NCBI GenBank assembly: GCA_035505915.1
Contig: DATJQI010000041.1
Location: 1-42,279 of the forward strand
Direction of reading: 5' to 3'
Source: 40CM-2-70-7 sp035505915
GTDB taxonomy: Bacteria; Gemmatimonadota; Gemmatimonadetes; Gemmatimonadales; GWC2-71-9
Length of the DNA: 42,279 bases
Part shown: one piece after another, positions 16,458 to 24,148 of the stretch
Numbering within the stretch: the first letter of the stretch is position 1
Layout of the letters: the number at the start of each line of letters is the position of its first letter
Translations under genes and position numbers: made by a program
Notes under the pieces: generated by a model
What the model was told of the DNA's origin: nothing
What the model saw: only the letters and a program-made list of their open reading frames with translations
Database searches by the model: none

Positions 16458-17030
16458 CTACTTCGTCACCGAATCGATCGCGGCCTTCAGCTCCGTGTAG
16501 GCGTTCGGGTCGAGCACGTGGAACGGCGCGATCACGTGCGAGATTCTTCCGGTCCCGTCGATCACGAACAGATAGCGGACGTCGGTCTTGTCCTTGGCAT
16601 TGTAGGCGCCGAACGACCGCCCCACGGCACCGCCCGAATCCGACGCGAACAGAAACGGAAATTCCTCTTCGCGCGCCCACGCGTTGAGCATGGTGTCGGG
16701 ATCCATGCTGATGCCGATCACCACCACTCCCCGGCCGTCCCTGAACATCGTCGCGTACTGATCACGGTACGCGTGCATTTGGATCGTTCAGCCTTTGGTG
16801 CGGGCCTCGTAAAAGAACGCGAGGACGACCGTCTTGCCGCGGAAGTCCGAGAGGTGGACCGGCTGGCTCAAGACGCCGAACCGGGTGGCGCCCGGCACCG
16901 CGAAGTCCGGCGCCGGCGCACCGACGGCCAGCGGCGTGGGAGCCGCCGGAGCGGCCGGAGCGGGGGTCTGGGCCCGGGCGGCGCCGACCAGCAGGAGACC
17001 GGCCGCGCCCAGGGTGGTCACACGATTCAT
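16458..17030 (-). CDS. Exported peroxiredoxin, predicted selenoprotein (TGA at codon 81 = Sec)
   Basis: A 190-residue AhpC/TSA-Bcp-type peroxiredoxin if the in-frame TGA at 16788-16790 is read as selenocysteine. A signal peptide (GAAGLLLVGAARAQ) is followed by APAPDFAVPG, LSDFRGKTVVLAFFYEART, KG-Sec-TIQMHAYRDQY, GISMDPD, FPFLFASDSGG and VRYLFVIDGTGRISHV, so both sides of the TGA are intact and in one frame. The TGA occupies the peroxidatic position of the TxxC motif (here TKG-Sec). There is no cysteine anywhere else, so without recoding the protein would be inactive. A hairpin fitting a bacterial SECIS element follows the TGA. TGA serves as a normal stop for neighbouring genes, so the whole code is not changed. 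The alternatives are a nonsense mutation or a base error. A 28-nt leader with AGGGAG and a TAGATT box (17059-17064) precede the ATG. Confidence 0.8.
16752..16773 (-). promoter_or_regulatory. Putative bacterial SECIS hairpin
   Basis: Fourteen nucleotides after the TGA, CGCGTAC pairs perfectly with GTACGCG to give a 7-bp stem with the 8-nt loop CGTGATCA. The loop begins 21 nt after the TGA and has a G among its first two bases. Published descriptions of bacterial SECIS elements give a loop of 3-14 nt about 16-37 nt after the UGA with such a G. The element lies in coding sequence, as bacterial SECIS elements do. Confidence 0.65.
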
Positions 17031-17058
17031 GGGGCTCCCTGAAAAGAAGACGGTGAAG

Positions 17059-17064
17059 AATCTA
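17059..17064 (-). promoter_or_regulatory. Candidate -10 box of the selenoprotein gene
   Basis: TAGATT on the minus strand, 28 nt before the ATG at 17030, without a good -35. A Shine-Dalgarno-like AGGGAG lies between box and ATG. It sits in the 82-nt gap behind the methyltransferase/MTHFR gene, so the selenoprotein may have its own promoter as well as read-through. Confidence 0.35.
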
Positions 17065-17112
17065 TGCGCCCGGCGGCATCCACGCCGGTCCGGAACCGGT
17101 CAACGGCCCCCG

Positions 17113-18954
17113 TCACCGCAGCACGTCGAGCGCCACGTCGACCCGGCCGAAGGGCGCGCTCACCTGGATGCCCTGCACGCCTCCGCGCACCTTCGCGAAC
17201 ATCTCCCGGGCCACCGTCACGCCCTCCGCGAGCGCCGCCTCCCGGCCCCGCTCCTGCGCCGACCGCATCCGCCGCAGGATCTCCTCGGGCACCGAAACGC
17301 CGGGCACTTCGTTCGCCAGGAACTCCGCGTTCCGCAGGCTCACCAGCGGCCAGATCCCCGCGACCACCGGGATCCGGAACGATTCGACCCGCTCGAGGAA
17401 GCTCTCGAGCTGGCGCGGATCGAACACCGGCTGAGTCACCGCGAACTCCGCTCCCGCGTCCACCTTCCAGGCAAAGCGGGACAGCTCGCGCTCGAGGTCC
17501 GGCGCCCCGGGATTGACCCCGACGCCGATCACCCAGCGGGTGGGGCCGCCGATCGGGTTGTTGCCCGGGTCGAGCCCGTGATTCAAGCGGTAGACCAGGT
17601 TCGTGAGTCCGATGGAATCGATGTCGAAGACGGCCGTCGATTCCGGGTAGGGACCCATCTTGGGCGGATCCCCGGTGATGATCAGCACGTTCCGGAGTCC
17701 CGCGGCCGCGGCGCCCAGGAGGTCGGACAGCATGCCGAGGAGGTTCCGGTCCCGGCAGCAGTAGTGCATGACCGTTTCCATTCCGGTCTCCCGCTCGATC
17801 AGGAGCGCCGACGGAATCACGCCCATCCGGCTCATGGCACGCGGGCCGTCCGGGATGTTCACCGCATCCACGCCCGCCGCCTTGAGGGCCCGGCATTGTT
17901 CGAGCATGGGCGCCGGGTCCACGCCCTTGGGCGGGAGGATCTCGACGGACGTCACGAGCTCCCCCTTCGCGAGCTTGGCGCCCCACCGGGACCGTTCGGC
18001 CAGGGGCGCCGGCGTCACGCCGGCGGCAGGGGTCACGGCCTCGCGGGACACGACCGTCGTCGGCTGCCGGGGCGAGACGCTGGCGACGTAGTCCCGGATC
18101 CGCTTGATGTGCTCCGGCGTGGTCCCGCAGCAGCCCCCGACGAACCGCGCCCCGGCCTCCACCATCCGCTTGGCGTAGCTCGCGACGTATTCGGGAGACG
18201 CCAGGTAGATCTTCCGGTCCTCGACGGCCTTGGGGAGCCCGGCGTTCGGCTGGCCGGACAGGGGACGGTCGGTGACCTTCGACATCCGCTCGATGGCGTC
18301 CAGCACGCCGGCGGGTCCGACGGAGCAGTTCACCCCGATGACGTCCGCCCCCCATGCCGCCAGGGTCCGGGCCACATCCTCCGGCGACGTGCCGAGGTAC
18401 GTGAGCCCGTCGGTGCCGATGGTCACCTGTGCGACGACCGGGAGGTCGGTGAGCCGCCGGGCGGCGTTCAGGGCCGCGTGCACCTCGGAGAGATCGCTGA
18501 ACGTCTCGATGACGAAGCCGTCGACCCCGCCCTCCAGGAGGCCCGACACCTGGCGGGCGAAATGGGCCTCCGCCTCGGCCCGGGAGGTCGGGCCGAAGGG
18601 CTCGAGCCGCAGACCCAGGGGACCGATGGCGCCCACCACCGAGGTCCGGCTTCCCCCCGCCGCGCGGGCCAGCTCGGCCGCGACCCGGTTGATGCGCTCG
18701 GTCTGGTCGGCCAGGCCGTAGGCGGCCAGCTTGACCGGGTTCGCCCCGAAGGTGTTGGTCTCGAGGATCTCGGCGCCCGCGGCCACGTAGGCCTCGTGGA
18801 CGCCCCGGACGAGGGCGGGTTGCTTCAGCGCCAGCTCGTCGTAGCAGACGTTCAGGAAGAAACCCTGGGCGTACAACTGGGTGCCCATGGCGCCGTCGAA
18901 TACGTGGACGCGCCCGTCGTCGATCAAGGCTCGGAGGGTGGGTGGGCGGGACAT
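17113..18954 (-). CDS. Bifunctional homocysteine S-methyltransferase / 5,10-methylenetetrahydrofolate reductase
   Basis: A 613-residue fusion. The N-terminal half (about residues 1-290) is a homocysteine methyltransferase domain: FDGAMGTQLYAQG, ETNTFGANPVKL, and zinc cysteines in VIGVNCSVGP and FVGGCCGTTPEHI. The C-terminal half (about 325-613) is a MetF-type TIM barrel with SVEILPPKGVDPAPML, the NIPDGPRAMSRMG block and NVLIITGDPPKMG. The enzyme would make 5-methyl-THF and use methyl groups to form methionine in one chain. Such fusions are known in several bacterial phyla. It is the first gene of the unit ending with the selenoprotein, linking methionine supply and peroxide defence only by position. 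Confidence 0.95.
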   Translation of the reverse strand: MSRPPTLRALIDDGRVHVFDGAMGTQLYAQGFFLNVCYDELALKQPALVRGVHEAYVAAGAEILETNTFGANPVKLAAYGLADQTERINRVAAELARAAGGSRTSVVGAIGPLGLRLEPFGPTSRAEAEAHFARQVSGLLEGGVDGFVIETFSDLSEVHAALNAARRLTDLPVVAQVTIGTDGLTYLGTSPEDVARTLAAWGADVIGVNCSVGPAGVLDAIERMSKVTDRPLSGQPNAGLPKAVEDRKIYLASPEYVASYAKRMVEAGARFVGGCCGTTPEHIKRIRDYVASVSPRQPTTVVSREAVTPAAGVTPAPLAERSRWGAKLAKGELVTSVEILPPKGVDPAPMLEQCRALKAAGVDAVNIPDGPRAMSRMGVIPSALLIERETGMETVMHYCCRDRNLLGMLSDLLGAAAAGLRNVLIITGDPPKMGPYPESTAVFDIDSIGLTNLVYRLNHGLDPGNNPIGGPTRWVIGVGVNPGAPDLERELSRFAWKVDAGAEFAVTQPVFDPRQLESFLERVESFRIPVVAGIWPLVSLRNAEFLANEVPGVSVPEEILRRMRSAQERGREAALAEGVTVAREMFAKVRGGVQGIQVSAPFGRVDVALDVLR

Positions 18955-18963
18955 GGGTGACGC

Positions 18964-18991
18964 AATCTAGATACGCCCTCCCGGGCGGCAA
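18964..18991 (-). promoter_or_regulatory. Promoter of the methyltransferase/MTHFR gene
   Basis: On the minus strand TTGCCG (18986-18991) and TAGATT (18964-18969) are separated by 16 nt. The box ends 9 nt before the ATG at 18954, so the leader is very short and lacks a Shine-Dalgarno sequence. The palindrome ATCTAGAT overlaps the -10. Confidence 0.5.
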
Positions 18992-19032
18992 CCCGATAGA
19001 TTCCAGGCCGGCCCCCACTTCCCGGAGTCGTC

Positions 19033-19866
19033 GTGCATCCACTGGCGTATTTCCACCCGATCATCGTCCACTTCGTGATCGCCCTGCTGTTCGTGGGCGT
19101 CGGGTTCCGCATCGCATCGCTCACCGGGAAGTTCCAGTTCGCCGATCTCGGCGCGCTGACCCTCATCCTCCTCGGCACCGCGGCGGCGGTTCTGGCAGTG
19201 CGCTCCGGCCACGACGCGCACGGCGCGGTGGAGCGCATCCCGGGCGTGCGGGACGCCGTCGGCACCCACGAAGACTGGGGTGAGCGGGCCCGGAACGCCT
19301 TCCTCGTGGTCTCCCTGATCGAGATCGCGGCCTTCGCGCTGATGAAGTCGAAACTCCACCGGCCGCTCCTGTTCCTGTCCGCCGTGGCGGGACTGGGCGG
19401 GTGCGTGGTGCTGTACATCGCGGGCGATCGCGGGGGCGACCTGGTCTACAGCTACGCCGGCGGCCCCGGACTCCGCACCGGTGATACGACGGACGTGAGC
19501 CGTCTCCTGATGGCGGGGATGTACAACCAGGCGATGCTCGACCGCCGTTCGGGCAAGAGCGCCGACGCCGCGTTTCTGATCGACGACCTGGCGAGGCGCT
19601 TCCCGCAGGACACCACGGTGCGGCTCCTGGCGGTGGAGTCACTGCTCCTGGACAAGAAGGATGGGAAGGGCGCGTTGGCAGCGCTCAAGGGCCTGAGTGT
19701 CCCCCCCAACGGCCCCCGCTTCCTCCGCTTCCGCGTGGGGCTCCTGCGGGCCGACGCCTACCAGGCCGCCGGATTCCCCGACTCCGCCCGGACGATCCTG
19801 CAGGGGATGGCGGGGGAGTTCGGGAACAATCCCGTGGTGAAGAGCCGGCTCGACAAACTGAAGTAG
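19033..19866 (+). CDS. DUF2231-like membrane protein with TPR-like C-terminal half
   Basis: A 277-residue protein. Residues 1-140 have four hydrophobic helices and begin with HPLAYFHPIIVHFVIALLFV, the mark of DUF2231 proteins, membrane proteins of unknown role that sometimes lie near cytochrome genes. Residues about 150-277 form helical pairs (LIDDLARRFPQDTTVRLLAVE, RADAYQAAGFPDSARTIL) that look like tetratricopeptide repeats, so the periplasmic or cytoplasmic half may bind a partner. A GTG start with a GGAG purine run 6-9 nt upstream was chosen. It stands alone between the divergent metabolic fusion gene and convergent yggT. Confidence 0.8.
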   Translation: MHPLAYFHPIIVHFVIALLFVGVGFRIASLTGKFQFADLGALTLILLGTAAAVLAVRSGHDAHGAVERIPGVRDAVGTHEDWGERARNAFLVVSLIEIAAFALMKSKLHRPLLFLSAVAGLGGCVVLYIAGDRGGDLVYSYAGGPGLRTGDTTDVSRLLMAGMYNQAMLDRRSGKSADAAFLIDDLARRFPQDTTVRLLAVESLLLDKKDGKGALAALKGLSVPPNGPRFLRFRVGLLRADAYQAAGFPDSARTILQGMAGEFGNNPVVKSRLDKLK

Positions 19867-19879
19867 GGGCCCGCGGGCG

Positions 19880-20452
19880 TTACAGGACGACGGAGACGAG
19901 GAAGGCCCTGAGGGCGTAGAGAACCAGCCAGGCGACGAGCGGGCTCCAGTCCAGCGCGCCGAACGGGGGGAGCACCTTCCGGATCGGCTCCACGAGCCAG
20001 TCCGTGAGGACATAGGCGGGCCGCGCCCAGCGCGCGTACCGGAAGGCGCCGAACCACGAGCCGACCACCCGCACGATCAGGGCGATGAGCAGGACATCGT
20101 AGGCGGCCCCGACGAGGAATCGCAGGATCTCGACGATCCCGCCCTGCGCCGCGTACCGGATTTCTCCCAGCACGTCGATGACGGTTCGCGTCAGCGCGAT
20201 CAGCAGCAGCCCGCCCACCGCCGTGCCCACCACGAGCCACCACCCTGCGTGCGTCGGCGAGCCGCCGAGCCGGACGACGCGGGTCTCGACCGGCACGAGC
20301 ACCGGATCGGAAGCGCGCCGGAGCAAGCGGCCGAGTCCCGAGAACGGGGAGACGCGGCGGGTGCGGACCAGCCAGCCCGCGGACGCGACGGCCCCGGCGG
20401 CGCAGAACGCGCCGAACACGACGTCGCGGATCACCGTCAGCAGCGGGTACAT
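19880..20452 (-). CDS. YggT-family membrane protein
   Basis: A 190-residue protein with helices at both ends and two YggT-type halves. The C-terminal half carries the family pattern with TDWLVEPIRKVLPPFGALDWSPLVAWLVL. The first half (SDPVLVPVETRV) is a diverged copy. YggT proteins are inner-membrane proteins linked to osmotic stress or cell-division genes, with no defined activity. The ATG follows a strong purine run (AGGAAGG) and lies 17 nt after the stop of the 2-oxoglutarate dehydrogenase gene, so it is the end of that unit. Confidence 0.85.
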   Translation of the reverse strand: MYPLLTVIRDVVFGAFCAAGAVASAGWLVRTRRVSPFSGLGRLLRRASDPVLVPVETRVVRLGGSPTHAGWWLVVGTAVGGLLLIALTRTVIDVLGEIRYAAQGGIVEILRFLVGAAYDVLLIALIVRVVGSWFGAFRYARWARPAYVLTDWLVEPIRKVLPPFGALDWSPLVAWLVLYALRAFLVSVVL

Positions 20453-20469
20453 GCCTTCCTGCTACCGGC

Positions 20470-23400
20470 TCACTGGAACGCCTGAGCGACGATCCGATCC
20501 TGCTCGACCTTGTGAGGCCCGGGATAGCCTTCCGCGGGGCTCGAGCGCTCCGGACGAGAGACGTCGCGGATGGTGAGGTCGGGGAGGGCGTCCCGCAGCT
20601 TGGGCAGGACGAACTTCCTCGCCCCCATGTTGCGGGGCTCTTCCTGGGCCCACACCACCTCCCGCAGCCGGGGGTAGCGGCGCGCCAGCTGCACCACGGC
20701 GTCGGCCGGGAAGGGATAGAGCAGCTCCACCCGGCCCACGGCGACCTGCGGCGCGGCGGCGCGCGCGGGCGCGGCGAGGAGGTCGTAGTAGATCTTGCCG
20801 CTGCACAGCACCAGCCGCGTGACCTGATCCCGCCGCGCGGCCGCGTCGGCATCGTCGAGGACCGGCTGGAAGGTGCCGCTCGTCAGATCCGCCAGCGACG
20901 AGGTCGCGGCCGGGAGGCGGAGCAGGCTCTTGGGCGTCATCACCACGAGCGGCCGGACCTCGGTGTGCCGGGCCTGGCGCCGGAGCAGATGGAAGTACTG
21001 CGCCGGCGTGGTGGGATTCGCCACGCGGATGTTCCCCTCGGCGCCCAGGGAGAGATAGCGCTCGAGGCGGGCGCTCGAATGCTCGGGCCCGCCGCCCTCG
21101 TACCCGTGGGGCAGGAGCATCGTGAGCCGGGACGTCTGCCCCCACTTCGCGAGCCCCGCCACCAGGAACTGGTCGATGATGACCTCGGCGCCGTTCGCGA
21201 AATCCCCGTACTGCGCTTCCCAGAGGACCAGGGCGTCCGGCGCCGCCACCGCGTAGCCGTACTCGAAGCCCAGGCACGCGGACTCCGACAGCGGCGAGTT
21301 GTGGAGCTCGAACGGTGCCCGCGCGTCCGCCAGGTGCTGGATGGGCGCCCACCGCCGGTCGGTGGCGGGGTCGTGGAGCATCAGGTGGCGCTGGGCGAAG
21401 GTGCCGCGCTCCGTGTCCTGCCCGGTCAACCGGATGGGCGTGCCTTCGGTGAGCAGGGACGCGAACGCGAGCGCCTCCGCCTGGGCCCACTCCATCCCGC
21501 CCTTCGTGATGGTGTCACGGCGCCGCTCGAGCTGCCGCTTGAGCTTGGGGTGCACGGTGAAATCCCCGGGCACCTCGAGGAGCGCCGCGTTCAGGCGGGT
21601 GAGGAGCTCGGCGGACGCCCGGGTCTCGGGCTCCGACTGCGCCGACCGGGAGACGCGGTCTTCGGGGTGCTTCCGGGCGCCCGCCGCGGCCGCGAGGCCC
21701 TGCTTCACCGCGTCGAGCGCCTGATACGCGGCGTCGGCCTGTGCCTGGGCGTCGGCGGCGGAGACGACGCCGCGCCCGGCCAGCACCGCCGCGTACTTCT
21801 CGCGTACCGTCGGCGTCTGCTTAATCCGCTCGTACATCAGGGGCTGGGTGTAGGCCGGCTCGTCGCCCTCGTTGTGCCCGTGACGCCGGTACCCCACGAC
21901 GTCGATCACCACGTCCCCGTGGAATTTTTCACGGTACATCCACGCGAGGCGCACCGCGGCCAGGCACGCTTCGGGATCGTCCGCGTTGACGTGGATGATC
22001 GGCACGTCGAAGCCCTTGGCCAGGTCGCTCGAGTAGTCCGTGGAGCGGCCCTCGGTGGGCGACGTGGTGAACCCGATCTGATTGTTGGTGATGAGGTGGA
22101 TGGTCCCGCCCGTCGTGTACCCGGGGAGGCGGGCCAGGTTGAAGGTCTCCGCCACCACGCCCTGACCCGCGAAGGCCGCGTCGCCGTGGATCAGGACCGG
22201 CACCGCGGCTTCGGCGTCGGTGCGCGCCTCGGTCCCCGAGCGATCGGTCTGCTCGGCGCGCGCCCGGCCTTCGACCACGGGGTTCACGGCTTCGAGGTGA
22301 CTCGGATTGGGCAGCAGGATGACCCGCACGGACTTGCCGGAGGGGAAGGCGTAGTCGCCGTCCGCGCCCAAGTGGTACTTCACGTCCCCGGTAACGGCGT
22401 CGGGGTCGGCCTCCTCGCCGGTCGGTCCGCCCTCGAACTCCTCGAGGATGGCGGCGTACGGCATCCGCACGATGTGCGCCAGAACGTTGAGACGGCCGCG
22501 GTGCGCCATCCCCATCACGACCTTCCGGGCCGCGGCGTGGGCCGCGAGCTCGATGGTGAGCTCGAGCATGGGCACGGTGATGTCGACGCCTTCGATGGAG
22601 AAGCGCTTCTGGCCGAGGTAGGCCCGCTGCAGGAAGCGCTCGAGCGCGTCGACCTTGGTCAGGTGCGCGAGCAGCTGGCGCTGCCGCTCGGGAGTGAGGG
22701 GCTTGGCGTGCTCGCCGGACTCGATCACGCGCCGGAGCCAGAGGCGCTGTTCGTGGCTGGCGATGTGCTCCACCTCGTAGGCGATGGTGCCGCAGTAGGT
22801 GGCGCGGAGCTGAGGGAGCGCTTCGGCGAGCGTGCGGCCCGAGGTATAGATCCGCAGCACGTCGGACGGGATGCTCGCGAGGATCTCCGGCGTGAGTCCC
22901 AGCGGGCCCGGATCGAGCGCCGGATCCCCCCGCGGCGCGGAGCCGAGGGGGTCGAGGTGGGCGGCGAGGTGGCCGAAGTTCCGGTAGGCTTTGACGAGGG
23001 ACATCGCGGCGGCGACGTGACGGAGGTCGTCGGAGGACGGCGTCGAGGCGGGAGCCGCTGCGGCCGGGAGCCGTACGCCGGGAGCCGCAAGCTCCGGTGC
23101 AACGGAGGCGACGGTTCCCGGCTCTCGGCTCGCGATGCCTTCCAAGGTCCCCGCGACCTTGCCGTAGAAGTCTTCCTCTCCCTGGAGCAGGGAGTCGAGC
23201 AGTCGCAGGAACATCCCCGACTCGGCACCCTGGATTACGCGGTGGTCGTAGGTGCTCGTGATGGTCATCACCTTGGCGGGGCCGACGGAGCGGATGGCGC
23301 CGGTGGCGATGATGGAGCCCTGGCCCTTCATCAGGCGGGGCACCGAGGCGACGGTGCCGATGGTTCCGGGGTTGGTCAGCGTGATGGATCCGCCCGCGAA

Positions 23401-24090
23401 GTCGTCGGGGAGCAGCTTGTTGGTGCGGGCCTTCTCCACCAGCGACTCGTACGTGGCGTAGAAGGTGGCGAAGTCCATCCGCTCGGCGTGCTTGATGACG
23501 GGGACCACGAGGGCGCGGGTTCCGTCCTTCTTCTCGACGTCCACGGCCAGGCCGAGGCTCACGCTCTGAGGATCCACCCGGTGCGGCCTGCCTTCGTGCT
23601 CGTGGAACGAGTGGGTCAGCACCGGGAATTCCCGGGCGGCCTGGACGATGGCCCAGCCGATCAGGTGCGTGAACGAGACTTTCTTGTTCTTCGGCGCCAG
23701 CTGGGCGTTGAAGGTCTTCCGCCGGGCGTCCAGGACGTCGACCGCGATGTCGCGGAAGCTGGTGGCGGTGGGGACGGAGAGGGACTCCGTCATGTTCTGG
23801 ACGAGGCGGGCGGCGGGGCCGGTCAGGGGAACGGCGCCGGCGGGAAGCGGGAGGGGGGAAGAGGGAAGCGCGGGCCCCGGCGCAGGTACGCTTCCCGCTT
23901 CCCGCTTCCCGCTTCCCGAATTGCGGAGCGCTTCAGCCCGATCGGTGGGAATCACGGGCAGCTCCGCCAGGTGCCCGTTGTCGAACAGCGCCCGCCACTC
24001 CTCGCCGACGGAGGCGGGGTCGCGGAGATACTGCTCGTACATCACCTGCACGAACGCGGCGTTGTTGGTGCCGAAGACGAATTCGCTCAC
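20470..24090 (-). CDS. kgd: Multifunctional 2-oxoglutarate dehydrogenase E1 with fused E2 catalytic domain (Kgd/OdhA type)
   Basis: A 1206-residue enzyme with the architecture of mycobacterial Kgd. Residues 1-45 are the E1-type N-terminal helix (FVQVMYEQYLRDPASVGEEW), 46-90 a low-complexity Pro/Ala/Gly linker, about 92-330 a succinyltransferase E2 core with TYDHRVIQGAESG near 282, and about 360-1206 the thiamine-diphosphate E1 with HRGRLNVLAH, GDAAFAGQG near 638 and ITNNQIGFTTSPTEG near 670. No lipoyl domain is present, so a separate lipoylated E2 is needed, as in mycobacteria. It feeds succinyl-CoA into the TCA cycle. The linker is built from heptamer repeats. The GTG start has a TAGATT box 7 nt upstream. 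Confidence 0.95.
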   Translation of the reverse strand: MSEFVFGTNNAAFVQVMYEQYLRDPASVGEEWRALFDNGHLAELPVIPTDRAEALRNSGSGKREAGSVPAPGPALPSSPLPLPAGAVPLTGPAARLVQNMTESLSVPTATSFRDIAVDVLDARRKTFNAQLAPKNKKVSFTHLIGWAIVQAAREFPVLTHSFHEHEGRPHRVDPQSVSLGLAVDVEKKDGTRALVVPVIKHAERMDFATFYATYESLVEKARTNKLLPDDFAGGSITLTNPGTIGTVASVPRLMKGQGSIIATGAIRSVGPAKVMTITSTYDHRVIQGAESGMFLRLLDSLLQGEEDFYGKVAGTLEGIASREPGTVASVAPELAAPGVRLPAAAAPASTPSSDDLRHVAAAMSLVKAYRNFGHLAAHLDPLGSAPRGDPALDPGPLGLTPEILASIPSDVLRIYTSGRTLAEALPQLRATYCGTIAYEVEHIASHEQRLWLRRVIESGEHAKPLTPERQRQLLAHLTKVDALERFLQRAYLGQKRFSIEGVDITVPMLELTIELAAHAAARKVVMGMAHRGRLNVLAHIVRMPYAAILEEFEGGPTGEEADPDAVTGDVKYHLGADGDYAFPSGKSVRVILLPNPSHLEAVNPVVEGRARAEQTDRSGTEARTDAEAAVPVLIHGDAAFAGQGVVAETFNLARLPGYTTGGTIHLITNNQIGFTTSPTEGRSTDYSSDLAKGFDVPIIHVNADDPEACLAAVRLAWMYREKFHGDVVIDVVGYRRHGHNEGDEPAYTQPLMYERIKQTPTVREKYAAVLAGRGVVSAADAQAQADAAYQALDAVKQGLAAAAGARKHPEDRVSRSAQSEPETRASAELLTRLNAALLEVPGDFTVHPKLKRQLERRRDTITKGGMEWAQAEALAFASLLTEGTPIRLTGQDTERGTFAQRHLMLHDPATDRRWAPIQHLADARAPFELHNSPLSESACLGFEYGYAVAAPDALVLWEAQYGDFANGAEVIIDQFLVAGLAKWGQTSRLTMLLPHGYEGGGPEHSSARLERYLSLGAEGNIRVANPTTPAQYFHLLRRQARHTEVRPLVVMTPKSLLRLPAATSSLADLTSGTFQPVLDDADAAARRDQVTRLVLCSGKIYYDLLAAPARAAAPQVAVGRVELLYPFPADAVVQLARRYPRLREVVWAQEEPRNMGARKFVLPKLRDALPDLTIRDVSRPERSSPAEGYPGPHKVEQDRIVAQAFQ
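23842..23917. repeat. Mirrored heptamer arrays (4 + 4 units) inside the kgd linker
   Basis: On the plus strand four units (GGGAAGC, GGGAGGG, GGGAAGA, GGGAAGC; 23842-23869) are followed after 20 nt by four perfect GCTTCCC units (23890-23917). The two 28-nt arms are reverse complements with few mismatches and would fold into a long hairpin in DNA or in the kgd mRNA. On the coding strand they encode the variable linker between the N-terminal helix and the E2 core. Confidence 0.85.
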
Positions 24091-24097
24091 GGGAGAA

Positions 24098-24126
24098 AAT
24101 CTAAGGGATCGGGTGTCGGGGGTCAG
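24098..24126 (-). promoter_or_regulatory. Promoter of kgd
   Basis: On the minus strand CTGACC (24121-24126, four of six match to TTGACA) is followed after 17 nt by TAGATT (24098-24103), which ends 7 nt before the GTG at 24090. The -35 lies within the GGGGTCA-type heptamer array. The spacing predicts a leaderless or nearly leaderless mRNA. Confidence 0.55.
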
Positions 24127-24138
24127 GGGTCAGGGTTA
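24111..24138 (+). repeat. Degenerate heptamer array, GGGGTCA type, between kgd and the beta-lactamase-like gene
   Basis: Four 7-nt units read GGGTGTC, GGGGGTC, AGGGGTC, AGGGTTA. The array fills the middle of the 58-nt divergent intergenic region and overlaps the -35 of kgd and the -10 of the opposite gene. The motif GGGGTCAGG recurs in the long inverted repeat at 41911-41990. Confidence 0.6.
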
Positions 24139-24142
24139 TACT
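24137..24142 (+). promoter_or_regulatory. TATACT -10 box 6 nt before the beta-lactamase-like start
   Basis: TATACT ends 6 nt before the ATG at 24149, with no Shine-Dalgarno in between and no good -35. It has the same geometry as the ccdA-like box and points to a leaderless transcript. Confidence 0.6.
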
Positions 24143-24148
24143 AGCCCG

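Noticed and set aside
16458..16778. Separate short peroxiredoxin gene starting at ATG 16778
   Set aside because: It lacks the N-terminal half of the fold and the catalytic residue, has no ribosome binding site, and is in the same frame as the 5' part. Reading through the TGA gives a complete protein.
16458..17030. Pseudogene by nonsense mutation
   Set aside because: Kept as an alternative, but the stop falls exactly on the catalytic codon, the rest of the gene shows no decay, and a SECIS-like hairpin follows.
18965..18972. Palindrome ATCTAGAT as an operator
   Set aside because: It is short and is explained by the -10 box of the divergent methyltransferase gene.
23842..23917. CRISPR-like array
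   Set aside because: Units are 7 nt with no spacers and lie in coding sequence; no cas gene is nearby.
20512..24144. 1210-codon plus-strand open frame opposite kgd
   Set aside because: It mirrors the kgd codons, is Arg/Gly/His-rich and shows no domain; it is antisense shadow.
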